DNA from: an uncultured Eubacterium sp.
GTDB lineage: Bacteria; Bacillota; Clostridia; Lachnospirales; Lachnospiraceae
Direction of reading: 5' to 3'
Length of the DNA: 64,000 nt
Assembly: GCA_910583555.1 (NCBI GenBank)
Contig: CAJTXO010000002.1
Location: 95,006-159,005, forward strand
A model generated the notes under the pieces. The model searched no databases, was not told the DNA's origin, and saw only the letters and a program-made list of their open reading frames with translations. Each line of letters begins with the position of its first letter. Position 1 is the stretch's first letter. Below are positions 50,162 through 59,419 of this stretch, piece by piece. A program made the translations under genes and the position numbers.

Positions 50162-50245
50162 GATGAAGAGTATCCAACATCAGTGCAGACAGTTCTGGCG
50201 TTATGCGTAGGCTTAAAGCTGCCACTGCCGGAGGCTGAAATGACA
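50162..50245 (+). pseudogene. Helix-turn-helix regulator fragment
   Basis: The frame DEEYPTSVQTVLALCVGLKL resembles the last helices of XRE domains (x-TVIAxCIGLxLP). It has no start or rest of domain. Confidence 0.45.
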
Positions 50246-50256
50246 GTCTCTATACA

Positions 50257-50454
50257 CATAAGTCTGAGATTGAATCCGCTCTGGGCACGACGCTTCAGTG
50301 GAACCGTGGTGACGACATCAAATCGTCCAAGGTCTTCATTCAGCTTAATAACGTCGGCATCTAGAATGAGACCGATTGGCTCCAGATGGCGAACTTCCAC
50401 GCAGATTGGACGAAGAAGTTCTACGACGTGCTTGTGCCGTATATCAAAGGTTAA
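50257..50454 (+). pseudogene. DUF4268-like C-terminal fragment with in-frame stop
   Basis: HKSEIESALGTTLQWNRGDD, then KSSKVFIQLNNVGI, a TAG at 50362-50364, then NETDWLQMANFHADWTKKFY to TAA 50452-50454. The E-W-x-R-x-D-K-K/S-S-x-I and DW--M--F patterns are those of DUF4268 domain ends. The missing N-terminus and the stop make it a remnant. Confidence 0.6.
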
Positions 50455-50514
50455 TGACAATACCTGTGAAGTGGTGGGTTTCTTATTGAGAAAAAAGCAG
50501 CGAGGTGATATGGA

Positions 50515-51618
50515 GTGAATAAAGATCCATTTAAGGAATACATCAAAGAGTCTGAGCCGGACAAGCGTGACAAAGGTTATGCGTGGCATACGGCCATTGG
50601 CCTGCAGGCTGTGGACGGACTGAAGACATCAGAATATCTGGTGCAGACGGCGGTTCGCAATATCGAAGGAGAGATTTCCTTTGAGGAGGCCAATGCGCTC
50701 CTACAAAGCTACTATGAGGAGAATCCTGCCCGTGGCTCAGATGATCGTACCGAGGAGGCGGATAAGGTATCGGCCAGAATTGCTGCGCTTCTTTCAGAGA
50801 AAGCGTTTAGCTTCACGCCAAACGAATATATCTCCATCCATAGGAAGATGTTCACCGGCATCTATTCCCATGCCGGACGCGTCCGGGATTACAATATCAC
50901 GAAGAAGGAATGGGTGCTCGACGGAGCGACCGTGCTTTACGGCAGCGCCACGGAGCTGCGTGCGACGCTTGACTATGATTTCTCGGAGGAGAAGAAGTTT
51001 TCCTACAAGAATCTTACGATGGATGAAATCATCCACCATCTTGCCGTGTTCGTATCTAGACTATGGCAGATCCATGTGTTTGGTGAGGGTAACACAAGAA
51101 CGACAGCGGTGTTCTTCATCAAATATTTGCGCACATTGGGCTTTGACGTGACAAATGATATTTTTGCCGAGAACGCATGGTATTTTCGGAATTCACTCGT
51201 CAGGGCAAACTATAACGATCTGAAAAATGGCGTTCACGAAACGACAGAGTTCCTTGAACTGTTCCTCTGCAATCTCCTCTTGAATGAGAGCAATCCTCTT
51301 CATAACCGGACATTGCATATCAGTGGAACATTTAAACAAACAGGAAAACCGGACATTGATATGGCAAAACCGGACATTGAAGCGTTAAAACCGGACATTG
51401 AAAAATCGTTTCAGCCGAAAACAGCAAGTCACATTTTGAAACTTCGTGAAGCATTTCCGGGTCAGACGGTCTTTGGACGGGCTGATGTGATGAAGGTGAT
51501 TGATATTAAATCATCCAGAGCCTCTGACCTGTTAAAGGAAATGGCAGAGCATAGAATCATTGAGTCTGTGTCCGGACACGGGAAAGGTAAGTATCGATTC
51601 CGTCATCAGGAGAGTTGA
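50515..51618 (+). CDS. Fic-family protein (adenylyltransferase-like)
   Basis: A 367-residue protein with a Fic domain. The active motif is HVFGEGNTRTTAVFF: catalytic His, acidic Glu, GN and the first Arg are kept, but the second Gly of GNGR is Thr and the last Arg of the usual xxR is Ala. N-terminal residues ~35-75 (EYLVQTAVRNIEGEISFEEA) may be a regulatory helix. The C-terminal ~90 residues hold three KPDI repeats (GKPDIDMA, KPDIEAL, KPDIEKS) and a winged-helix-like end (SRASDLLKEMAEHRIIESVS). GTG 50515 is the start. It may AMPylate a protein target; unproven. Confidence 0.88.
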   Translation: MNKDPFKEYIKESEPDKRDKGYAWHTAIGLQAVDGLKTSEYLVQTAVRNIEGEISFEEANALLQSYYEENPARGSDDRTEEADKVSARIAALLSEKAFSFTPNEYISIHRKMFTGIYSHAGRVRDYNITKKEWVLDGATVLYGSATELRATLDYDFSEEKKFSYKNLTMDEIIHHLAVFVSRLWQIHVFGEGNTRTTAVFFIKYLRTLGFDVTNDIFAENAWYFRNSLVRANYNDLKNGVHETTEFLELFLCNLLLNESNPLHNRTLHISGTFKQTGKPDIDMAKPDIEALKPDIEKSFQPKTASHILKLREAFPGQTVFGRADVMKVIDIKSSRASDLLKEMAEHRIIESVSGHGKGKYRFRHQES

Positions 51619-51796
51619 GACGGTGGGATTCCGGACGTGTTCCCTCAGAGCGCGGTCTCGAAGCGGTCGGCAAATCTGTGGGTTTGTATATTTATAGGTA
51701 GGAGCAAGGTTTTTGACCTGTTTCCGAGAACGCACAAGGGTAAAAATCAGTGTGTTTTACCTTCATGAAGACCAATATATCGAGGTGGAGTTTTAG

Positions 51797-51914
51797 ATGG
51801 ACGAGCTTGATTTGACGGCTGCGGATAGTAAGGCGACCAGAAATCGAAGCAGAAGAGCCTTCTGAGGAAGATTTAGCACGTATCGAAGAATTTAAGATGA
51901 AGGGCTGGATATAA
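51797..51914 (+). pseudogene. Antitoxin-like fragment with frameshift
   Basis: MDELDLTAADSKATRN from ATG 51797 stops at 51863; a second frame from 51840 reads EIEAEEPSEEDLARIEEFKM and ends at TAA 51912-51914. The PSEEDLARIEE part resembles the tail of ribbon-helix-helix antitoxins. The rest of 51619-52099 contains no supported gene apart from the small frame at 51935. Confidence 0.5.
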
Positions 51915-51934
51915 GGAGGGAATCCTGTGTAAAT

Positions 51935-52063
51935 ATGATCATTTATGCAGATTATATGTTGGAAAGAACATTGAAAGTGGTCAAGACGGCTGAAGGATTT
52001 AAAATTACAAATCCCGGAGTGTTAAAAATTCTGAAAGAGCAAATGTTTAAAGGTGGAAACTAA
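51935..52063 (+). CDS. 42-residue open frame of uncertain status
   Basis: ATG 51935 to TAA 52061, beginning MIIYADYMLERTLKVVKTAE and rich in Lys. AAGGAGGG lies 14 bases upstream, farther than normal. It may be a tail fragment of a larger gene rather than a real gene. No family recognised. Confidence 0.35.
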   Translation: MIIYADYMLERTLKVVKTAEGFKITNPGVLKILKEQMFKGGN

Positions 52064-52099
52064 AGGGCAAGGAATTTAAAGTTTGGAAGGAGAGAATGT

Positions 52100-52849
52100 A
52101 TGGGTAAAAGAAAAAGAGTATGTTTGTTGTGGATAATGTCATTTGTAATATGCATGATCTCTTATGAAGAATCATCAGCAGCATCAAAAAAAGTAAAATT
52201 ATCTAAGAAGAACGTAACATTAAATGAAAAGGAATCATGTAAAATTTGTTTAAAAAATGCGAACAGGAAAAAGATTAAGTGGTATTGCAGTAATAAGAAA
52301 ATTGCTACCGTAAAAAACGGTTTGATAAAGGCAAAAGCGAAGGGGCGTTGCGTTGTTATTGCAAAATATAAAAGGAAAAAATATACATGTGCCATCAGCG
52401 TGAAAAGAACAAAGAATATGACTAAGCAGCCTTTACCAAGTGCAGCTCCTTCAGCTGTAGTAAATCCACCTTCTGCAATCCCAAGTGATTTGCCAGTTCT
52501 GAACAGAGAAGGCAGTGTGGTTTTTACCGCAAATGTAGATGAATCTAATAAAAATATGTTATTGCTAAAAATTATTAATCGTTCTGGTAAGGAGATTGGA
52601 ACAGGTACTCATTTTTGGTTGGAATATTATGATGGCAGTCAATGGGTGCCAGTTGGCTTTAAGGATGGCTCATACTTTTTCGAGATTTTAATTCTCATTA
52701 GAGATGGTCATGAATATACAGGAAGAATAGATCTAGAACAATATTTTGTTGGACTTCCTGATGGAAAGTATCGGATTACAAAACTGGTAGATACTCCTGG
52801 AATTGTCGATCAGGGGGGAAGCATACAAACCGAGTTTATCATTCATTGA
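52100..52849 (+). CDS. Exported protein with BIG2 and Big_14-like immunoglobulin domains
   Basis: A 249-residue exported protein. A signal peptide at ~1-28 (WIMSFVICMISYEESSA) precedes a Lys-rich BIG2 domain (~30-105, NVTLNEKES, NKKIATVKNGLIKAKAKG), a Pro/Ser linker (~108-130) and a C-terminal Ig-like domain resembling Big_14 (FWLEYYDGSQWVPV, GLPDGKYRITKLV). AAGGAGAG precedes ATG 52100. It may bind the cell wall and sit outside the cell. It lies among gene remnants, and its AT-rich codon use differs from the GC-rich neighbours. Confidence 0.78.
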   Translation: MGKRKRVCLLWIMSFVICMISYEESSAASKKVKLSKKNVTLNEKESCKICLKNANRKKIKWYCSNKKIATVKNGLIKAKAKGRCVVIAKYKRKKYTCAISVKRTKNMTKQPLPSAAPSAVVNPPSAIPSDLPVLNREGSVVFTANVDESNKNMLLLKIINRSGKEIGTGTHFWLEYYDGSQWVPVGFKDGSYFFEILILIRDGHEYTGRIDLEQYFVGLPDGKYRITKLVDTPGIVDQGGSIQTEFIIH

Positions 52850-52960
52850 GACAATTACAGGCTGGTGAGCGAAGCGAGTAAAATCGGGGGTTAAAACTCT
52901 GTCGGTGGCTTTTGTAAAGAAAAAAGGAGGGTTGTTATCATAAAAAACTCAAAAAAACAC

Positions 52961-52989
52961 TTGCAATATTGTTCGTCTTGTGATAACAT
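52961..52989 (+). promoter_or_regulatory. Candidate promoter of the 35-codon peptide gene
   Basis: TTGCAA (52961-52966), 17-base spacer, TAACAT (52984-52989), 40 bases upstream of the ATG at 53029. Both boxes match four of six consensus positions. Confidence 0.4.
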
Positions 52990-53028
52990 TGTACCCACGA
53001 TAATAAATTATGAAAGGAGGTGGACATC

Positions 53029-53136
53029 ATGAATAAACCAACAACAATTGTTACAAACAACCATTATGATAGATTTTATGATGCGGACTTGCTGATCGGA
53101 ATCCATGTTGTCCGGCCTCCTGTTTATTTATCCTAG
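53029..53136 (+). CDS. Small 35-residue peptide (putative exported peptide precursor)
   Basis: ATG 53029 with a very strong AAAGGAGGTGG site; TAG at 53134-53136. The peptide has a polar Thr/Asn/Tyr/Asp-rich first half (TTIVTNNHYDRFYDAD) and a hydrophobic second half with a double proline (IGIHVVRPPVYLS), no Cys and no double-glycine leader site. It has its own candidate promoter and its own terminator and directly precedes an ABC exporter pair with a separate promoter. This layout is typical of secreted peptides such as RiPP or signalling precursors, but no maturation gene is seen in the window. Confidence 0.6.
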   Translation: MNKPTTIVTNNHYDRFYDADLLIGIHVVRPPVYLS

Positions 53137-53185
53137 GAAAAAGTACCCTTTCTGTAGGAATACATGATAAAAACACAGGTCAGAT

Positions 53186-53227
53186 AAAAGAAGGATTTCC
53201 GATTTAATCAGGGAATCCTTCTTTTTT
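53186..53227 (+). terminator. Terminator after the peptide gene
   Basis: AAAAGAAGGATTTCC (53186-53200) pairs with GGGAATCCTTCTTTT (53211-53225) with G-T wobble, followed by T. Confidence 0.85.
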
Positions 53228-53253
53228 GTGCAAAAATAGATGGGCAGGACCTC

Positions 53254-53283
53254 TTGACAAAACATTTGTTCGCGTGCTAAAAT
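53254..53283 (+). promoter_or_regulatory. Promoter of the first ABC exporter pair
   Basis: TTGACA (53254-53259), 18-base spacer, TGC-extended TAAAAT (53278-53283), 60 bases before the ATG at 53343. Confidence 0.85.
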
Positions 53284-53342
53284 AAGAGCAGATGAAAGGA
53301 ACGTAGGTTTGTATCGTAGGTAGTGGCAGAAAGGTTATAGAA

Positions 53343-55196
53343 ATGAGTAAAAAAATGAAAGAAAAAAAGATAGGACTCGGTTTTTGGAAGACCGTAAAAA
53401 ATAATTTCTGGGCGCTTCATTTTGTGTGGTCGATGAGCAAGAGTTATGTGATCCACACGTTTCTGACGAATGCGCTTGGTTACGTACAATGGGTCTTTTT
53501 CAGCGCCTATTTCATCCGTTATCTCATCCAGGCGATGACGGGCGGGGAATCCGTGTCCAGTGTGTTTTTCTACATCGGTGTGGTAGCTGCGGCTCTGTGC
53601 CTGTGGAATATATATGACGGTTATGTCGGCCGGGTAGTGCGGCCGCTGAAAGAAACCGAATTGTACCAGAAGATGTATTCCGCCCTTTACCGCAAAGCGG
53701 AAAATGTGGAATTGGAGTGTTTTGAGGATGCGGAGTTTTATAACAGGTATACGATGGCGGTCGATAACGCCTGTGATAAAATGACGAATATCGTAAGGGA
53801 ACTGACGAATATGATCTGCGCGGCTGTGGCCGGCATCTCGACCTATATTTTCATGTATCAGATGGATCCGTGGATGCTTTTGTTCGTCATCTCTCCCGTC
53901 GTCGGTTCTTTTGTATTTGGAACGATCATGAATAAACTGAACTTTCAGATTTATCAGAAAGTGACTCCCGACAACCGAAAAGTGGAATATGTAAACCGTG
54001 TGATGTATCTGTCGGAATATTCAAAGGAAATGCGGCTTTCTAATATTTTCCACGTTCTGAAACGTACATACAACGAGGCGGTGAGACATCAGATCCGCAC
54101 AGTGAGCTCATACATATCAAAGTTAATACCAAATGCGTTCCTGCAGTTCTATCTCTCGTACACGGTCATTTTCGAGGGTCTGCTGCTGTATGGGGCGTAT
54201 CAGACGATGGTGACGCACCGGCTGACACTGGCGGATCTGTCGATCCTGTCCAGTATGATGATCGTGGCTTCGTGGATCTTAGTCCGCATTGGAAACTCGA
54301 TGATGAACTGCATCCAGAACGGTATGTTTGTGCACAATATCCGCACGTTTATGGAATATGAGGAAAAGCTTCCCGAAGATACCGATGGGATCACACCGGA
54401 TGCCGAGGTAGAGAGCATTGAGTTCCGAAATGTTTCATTTTCCTATAAGGGCGGGAAAGAGATCATCCATGATCTTTCATTCCGCATCGGTAAAAATGAG
54501 TCCGTGGCACTGGTGGGACATAATGGCGCCGGCAAATCGACGATCATTAAACTTTTGTTCCGCCTATACGATCCGGACAGTGGTGAGATACTGGTGAACA
54601 ACCGGAATATCAAAGAGTATCAACTGGAAGAGTACCGGAATTTATTCGCGGCGGCCTTTCAGGATTATAAGATCTTTGCTTTCAGCGTGGCGGATAACGT
54701 ACTGATGGAACGGAAAGTGGATGATCCGGAGAGAGTTGTGAAAGAGGCCCTGACGCGCGCAGGCGTCTATGATAAGATCCAAAGCCTTCCCAAAGGGATC
54801 CACACGGTGCTGACGAAAGAATTTGAGGAAGATGGCGCGGTACTTTCGGGCGGCGAATACCAAAAGGTAGTAGTGGCAAGGGCACTGGCTAATCCGGCGC
54901 CGGTGAAAGTGTTTGACGAGCCGTCGAGCGCGCTCGACCCGATCGCGGAGTATGAGTTGTTCCAGGCGATCATGGAGGAGAGTCGCGATCATATCATGTT
55001 CTTTATCTCCCACCGACTGTCTTCGGTAAAAGATGCCGATGTCGTATTTATGCTGGAAGAGGGAACGATGATCGAGCGGGGGACACATGAAGAACTGATG
55101 CAGCTGGGCGGGAAATACGCGGCCATGTACCAGATGCAGGCGAAGAACTATCAACCGGATGATACCGACTGGGAGGTGGACTGGAATGTGGATTGA
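53343..55196 (+). CDS. ABC exporter half-transporter 1
   Basis: A 617-residue fused membrane and ATPase protein. The N-terminal domain (~25-330) has about six helices; the ATPase has Walker A GHNGAGKSTIIK, Q-loop AFQDYKIF, signature LSGGEYQKVVVARA, Walker B VKVFDEPSSALDP and His loop ISHRLSS, all catalytically complete. It pairs with the next gene (11-base overlap), probably as a heterodimer. It is strongly similar to exporter 5 at 62286 (both have EYQK signatures and matching loops), indicating duplication. Substrate unknown; the upstream peptide is the obvious candidate. Confidence 0.9.
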   Translation: MSKKMKEKKIGLGFWKTVKNNFWALHFVWSMSKSYVIHTFLTNALGYVQWVFFSAYFIRYLIQAMTGGESVSSVFFYIGVVAAALCLWNIYDGYVGRVVRPLKETELYQKMYSALYRKAENVELECFEDAEFYNRYTMAVDNACDKMTNIVRELTNMICAAVAGISTYIFMYQMDPWMLLFVISPVVGSFVFGTIMNKLNFQIYQKVTPDNRKVEYVNRVMYLSEYSKEMRLSNIFHVLKRTYNEAVRHQIRTVSSYISKLIPNAFLQFYLSYTVIFEGLLLYGAYQTMVTHRLTLADLSILSSMMIVASWILVRIGNSMMNCIQNGMFVHNIRTFMEYEEKLPEDTDGITPDAEVESIEFRNVSFSYKGGKEIIHDLSFRIGKNESVALVGHNGAGKSTIIKLLFRLYDPDSGEILVNNRNIKEYQLEEYRNLFAAAFQDYKIFAFSVADNVLMERKVDDPERVVKEALTRAGVYDKIQSLPKGIHTVLTKEFEEDGAVLSGGEYQKVVVARALANPAPVKVFDEPSSALDPIAEYELFQAIMEESRDHIMFFISHRLSSVKDADVVFMLEEGTMIERGTHEELMQLGGKYAAMYQMQAKNYQPDDTDWEVDWNVD

Positions 55197-56997
55197 TCGA
55201 AAGAACAAAAACAGATTATCGGTGAAGCGTACGTGTTCCAACGTTTGGTTCATGGTCAGCATTATTTTTCGCGCCTCTCCGCTGTATGGTGTGATGCTCC
55301 TCATAGAGAATATGCGGCACAATGGCATGATCTTTATTGAAACAACGGTTGGAGTGGGCTACATATTGGAAGCAGTAGAGTTTGGAAAGCCATTTTCTGA
55401 AGTATTCTGGTTTTTGATCTTCCTGTTTGCCCTGTTTGCGTGTTCGGGACTTTATTCTTCTGTGTTCCATTCTGTCGTGACGGGAATGTGCATGCCGAAG
55501 ATTGAAAGAAAGCTGAAATTTATGCTGTACGAAAAAGCGGGAAGTCTGGATATTGCCTGCTATGATGATCCCGAATACTATAATGAGTTTGTACTCGCGG
55601 TATCAGAGTCAAAAGAGTCGATCGACCGGACGGTGAATCTGATCGGATTGTTTGTGGCGGGACTTATCGTTTTCTTTACTTATGGAACTTATTTTTTGCT
55701 AAAAGATCCGGTTTCCGTCGTATTTGTCGTCATATCGTTTGCCATCAGTTTCGTTGTCTACAATGTTACGAATAAGATCCGATACCGGATGAAGCTGGAT
55801 ATCAATCCGCTGAACAAGAAGCGGCAGTATGTACACCGGACGTTTTATCTCAGTACTTACGCGAAAGAGTTGAGGCTGAACCGTAAGCTGTCCGGCCGGC
55901 TGCATCGTGAGTTTCAGGAGACGAACGAGAATATATACAATGTGCAGAAGAAGGTGTGCCGGAAATTGTGGCGACTGAATTTTCTGACGGATTATGTCTT
56001 TACCGACTTTATTTTTAACGGTCTGTATCTGGCGTATCTCGTGTTTCAGGCGGCTGTACGAAAAGCCATTTCCCTGAGTGGTCTCGTCGTGTTATTTAAT
56101 TCCGCCGGCAGCCTTAGAAATGGACTGCGGCTTTTGTCGGAACTTCCGCCGGCGGCGGTAGAGACTGCGCTCTATGTCGAAAAGATACGAAACTTTCTGG
56201 CATATGAAACGAAAGTAGTCAGCGAGGAAAATCTCGAGGTTCCGCAGGAGATCGGTGAGATCCGTTTTGAGGATGTTTCGTTTGCCTATAATGAGAGAGA
56301 CGGAGATATCATCCATCGTGTATCGTTTTCAATCGCGCCGAGGGAAAAGATCGCGCTTGTCGGCTATAATGGCGCGGGGAAGACGACGATCATCAAACTG
56401 CTGATGAGATTGTATGACCCGACGGGCGGGAGGATCTTACTGGATGGCGTTGATATACGAAAGTACGACCTGCAGCAGTACCGGAGCCGGATCGGTACGG
56501 TATTTCAGGATTATCAGATCTATGCGGCGACCGTGGCAGAAAATGTCGTGATGGATGAGGTGCCGCCGCAGGCGGATGTGATCCCGGCGCTTCGGCAGAG
56601 TGGATTTTATAGAAGGGCTGCCGGTATGAAACACGGGGTAGAAACGGGGCTGACGAGGGAATTTGATGAGGAAGGAACCGATCTTTCCGGCGGTGAGAGC
56701 CAGAAACTTGCCGTGGCGCGCGTGTTTTATAAGGAAAGCGGGCTGATCATACTGGACGAACCTTCCAGCGCGCTTGATCCGATCGCGGAGTATCAGCTCA
56801 ACATGTCGATGTCAAAGGCATCCGAACAAAAGAGTGTCGTGTTTATCTCCCACCGGCTTTCGACGACGAGACATGCGGACCGGATCCTTATGCTGGAACA
56901 GGGAAGGGTGATCGAGTCCGGGACACATGAAACTTTGTTGGCGCAGGCTGGCAAATACGCGGAGATGTGGCATGCACAGGCGAGTAAATATATATGA
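55186..56997 (+). CDS. ABC exporter half-transporter 2
   Basis: A 603-residue fused exporter half. Walker A GYNGAGKTTIIK, Q-loop VFQDYQIYA, signature LSGGESQKLAVARV, Walker B LIILDEPSSALDP, His loop ISHRLST. ATG 55186 follows GGAGGTGG (55172-55179); the open frame extends upstream to 55159 without a ribosome site. It overlaps exporter 1, so both are made together and probably dimerise. Confidence 0.9.
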   Translation: MWIDRKNKNRLSVKRTCSNVWFMVSIIFRASPLYGVMLLIENMRHNGMIFIETTVGVGYILEAVEFGKPFSEVFWFLIFLFALFACSGLYSSVFHSVVTGMCMPKIERKLKFMLYEKAGSLDIACYDDPEYYNEFVLAVSESKESIDRTVNLIGLFVAGLIVFFTYGTYFLLKDPVSVVFVVISFAISFVVYNVTNKIRYRMKLDINPLNKKRQYVHRTFYLSTYAKELRLNRKLSGRLHREFQETNENIYNVQKKVCRKLWRLNFLTDYVFTDFIFNGLYLAYLVFQAAVRKAISLSGLVVLFNSAGSLRNGLRLLSELPPAAVETALYVEKIRNFLAYETKVVSEENLEVPQEIGEIRFEDVSFAYNERDGDIIHRVSFSIAPREKIALVGYNGAGKTTIIKLLMRLYDPTGGRILLDGVDIRKYDLQQYRSRIGTVFQDYQIYAATVAENVVMDEVPPQADVIPALRQSGFYRRAAGMKHGVETGLTREFDEEGTDLSGGESQKLAVARVFYKESGLIILDEPSSALDPIAEYQLNMSMSKASEQKSVVFISHRLSTTRHADRILMLEQGRVIESGTHETLLAQAGKYAEMWHAQASKYI

Positions 56998-57028
56998 TGC
57001 CGCAGGGCAAAAGTAAGGATCAGATAGA

Positions 57029-59419
57029 GTGAGCAAACAAGTCACAGAGCGATGGTTCTGTGCAGAAATGAGGATGAGGATGAAGAAAAATCAACTGCCT
57101 TCCCGAGTGGTTAAGCAACTGAAACCTTATGGAATCGGCAAAGGGGATATTTTGGATGTCTGTCCGATGGATCTGTCGGATGCGTGTGAATACATAAGCG
57201 GGTATTTGTTTTTGACCGCGGACACGCTTGGCATCGTGGTGAGTGAGCCGGTCACAAACCAGACGAGGTATTTCAGGGGCACGAAGACGAAGGATATGGA
57301 ATACCGTGAGGATACGCTGGAGTATTCGTTCCGGCTGATCCCGCTGGAGGAAACGGCGCATATGAAGATCGAACGGATGGTGGCGACGAACCGCATCACG
57401 ATCCTTCACAGGGATGTACCGCTTCAGATCGGAGTCATGACAAATCTATATCTCGAGCAGATGAACCTGTTTTTGAAAAGCTACCGCAAGCTGAAAAAGT
57501 ATCCCGGAGCGGCGGATGAGATCGAGTCATCGGTGCAGATTCAGGAAGAACAGGCGGAATACTGTCCGGTGTGCGGTACGATGTATCCCGATCCCAAACG
57601 GAAGATCTGTCCGAAATGTATGAATAAGCGGTCGATCTTTCTGCGGACGCTCGGCTATTTTTTCCACTACAAATGGAAGTTTATCACTTTGTTTTTCTGC
57701 TATTTCGCGATGGCGGGACTGAATCTCGTGTGGCCGTACCTGAACGGGGCGGTTTTGTATGACCGGATTCTGCAGAAGGACGACGGGTTTCTAAAGCAGT
57801 TCGGGATCGCCGGGGAGTATCTGCTGGCGCTTCTCCTGCTCGTAGTCATTATGCTGCTTTCGAAAATCGTACAGCAGGGCGTGGCACTTGTTCAGGGAAC
57901 GCTGATGGCGCAGATCGTGGCGGCGACGATCCGCGATATGAAACAGGATGTATTTTCTGCGATGGGAAACCTGTCGATCAACTTCTTTACGAGCAAGCAG
58001 ACGGGAAGCCTGATGACGAGGGTGCTCAGTGACGCGGAGCGTGTGACGGACTTCTTTTTGGATGGATTTCCGTATATATTCGTTCATGGATTTACGATCA
58101 TCGCAACGTTTACCGTGATGTTCCGCCTGAACTGGCAACTGGCGCTCGTGGCCTGTATCCTTCTGCCGCTGTTAGTCATCATGAGCGTTAAGCTGAAACC
58201 GAAACTATGGAGCCTGTTTGGACGCAGGCACCGCGCCGAGCGCACGGTGAACAGCCGTGTGAACGATAACCTGACGGGAGCGCGGGTCGTGAAGGCATTC
58301 GGTCAGCAGGAACAGGAAAACAGCCGTTTTGAGTCGCCGAACGAAAATCTGCGGGATGCCGAAGTGCGGATCGTCAAGTATAATAACCGGTTCACGATCC
58401 TGTATAACCTCGTGCAGGAGGTTTCAAACATCTGGGTATGGATACTGGGAGTATTGCTCCTCTTAAATACAGGCAGCATAAAGTTAGGTGTCCTCATCAC
58501 ATTTGTCGGCTATGTGGGCCAGCTGAACGGGCCGATGAATTTCTTTTCCTGGGTGTTTCATATGTGGACGAACAGCATCAACGCGGCGCAGCGGATGTTT
58601 GAGATCATGGATGCGGTGCCTGATATTCAGGAGATCGAACATCCGGTGCGCATGGAGGAACCAAAAGGTGATATTGTGCTCGAACATGTGACATTCGGAT
58701 ACGATGTGAATAATCCGGTGCTCAAAGATATAAGCCTTCATGTAAAAGAAGGGGAGATGCTGGGAATCGTCGGTCGGTCAGGAGCCGGAAAGACGACGCT
58801 CGTCAATCTGATCTCCCGTCTGTATGATACAAATGAAGGAAGTATTTATATGGACGGCGTCAATGTAAAGGACATTGCCTTCCATGACCTGCGCCGAAAT
58901 GTGGCGATGGTATCACAGGATACATACATTTTTATGGGGACGGTAGCGGAAAATATCGCCTACGCGAATCCGGCGGCGACGAGGGCGGACATCATACAGG
59001 CTGCGATGCTGGCGAGCGCCCACGAGTTTATCTCCAATATGCCGGATGGGTATGATACGGTGATCGGAGCCTCGGGAAAGGATCTGTCCGGCGGGGAGAA
59101 GCAGAGGATATCGATCGCCCGCGCCATTTTGGCAAATCCGAAGATTCTCATCCTGGATGAGGCGACGGCCAGCGTCGATACGGAGACGGAAAAGGCGATC
59201 CAGAAGTCCCTTGATTATCTTGTGAATGGCAGGACGACGCTGTCGATCGCTCACCGGCTGTCCACGCTGCGGGATGCTGACCGGCTCGTCGTGATCGATA
59301 ACGGCAGGATCGTAGAAGAGGGGACACATCAGGAACTGGAACAACTGGGCGGCATTTATTTTAAGTTGATGGAACTGCAGACGAAGTCGCTGGCATTGAA
59401 GGAATATGGAGGATTGTGA
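57029..59419 (+). CDS. ABC exporter 3 with N-terminal soluble domain and zinc ribbon
   Basis: A 796-residue protein. Residues 1-~175 form a soluble domain with no transporter similarity; a zinc ribbon follows (YCPVCGTMYP, ICPKCMNK). The membrane domain (~205-500) and ATPase (Walker A GRSGAGKTTLVN, signature LSGGEKQRISIARA, Walker B ILILDEATAS) are standard type IV exporter. GTG 57029 is used; ATG 57068 is an in-frame alternative. It is cotranscribed with the DUF1854 gene. Exporters of this shape with DUF1854 are known beside cyanophycin genes in other bacteria. Confidence 0.86.
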   Translation: MSKQVTERWFCAEMRMRMKKNQLPSRVVKQLKPYGIGKGDILDVCPMDLSDACEYISGYLFLTADTLGIVVSEPVTNQTRYFRGTKTKDMEYREDTLEYSFRLIPLEETAHMKIERMVATNRITILHRDVPLQIGVMTNLYLEQMNLFLKSYRKLKKYPGAADEIESSVQIQEEQAEYCPVCGTMYPDPKRKICPKCMNKRSIFLRTLGYFFHYKWKFITLFFCYFAMAGLNLVWPYLNGAVLYDRILQKDDGFLKQFGIAGEYLLALLLLVVIMLLSKIVQQGVALVQGTLMAQIVAATIRDMKQDVFSAMGNLSINFFTSKQTGSLMTRVLSDAERVTDFFLDGFPYIFVHGFTIIATFTVMFRLNWQLALVACILLPLLVIMSVKLKPKLWSLFGRRHRAERTVNSRVNDNLTGARVVKAFGQQEQENSRFESPNENLRDAEVRIVKYNNRFTILYNLVQEVSNIWVWILGVLLLLNTGSIKLGVLITFVGYVGQLNGPMNFFSWVFHMWTNSINAAQRMFEIMDAVPDIQEIEHPVRMEEPKGDIVLEHVTFGYDVNNPVLKDISLHVKEGEMLGIVGRSGAGKTTLVNLISRLYDTNEGSIYMDGVNVKDIAFHDLRRNVAMVSQDTYIFMGTVAENIAYANPAATRADIIQAAMLASAHEFISNMPDGYDTVIGASGKDLSGGEKQRISIARAILANPKILILDEATASVDTETEKAIQKSLDYLVNGRTTLSIAHRLSTLRDADRLVVIDNGRIVEEGTHQELEQLGGIYFKLMELQTKSLALKEYGGL

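Noticed and set aside
50183..50518. 111-codon plus-strand frame between the decayed fragments and the Fic gene
   Set aside because: Only the first part carries HTH-like sequence; past 50257 the real coding trace (DUF4268-like) is in another frame, so the open frame is accidental.
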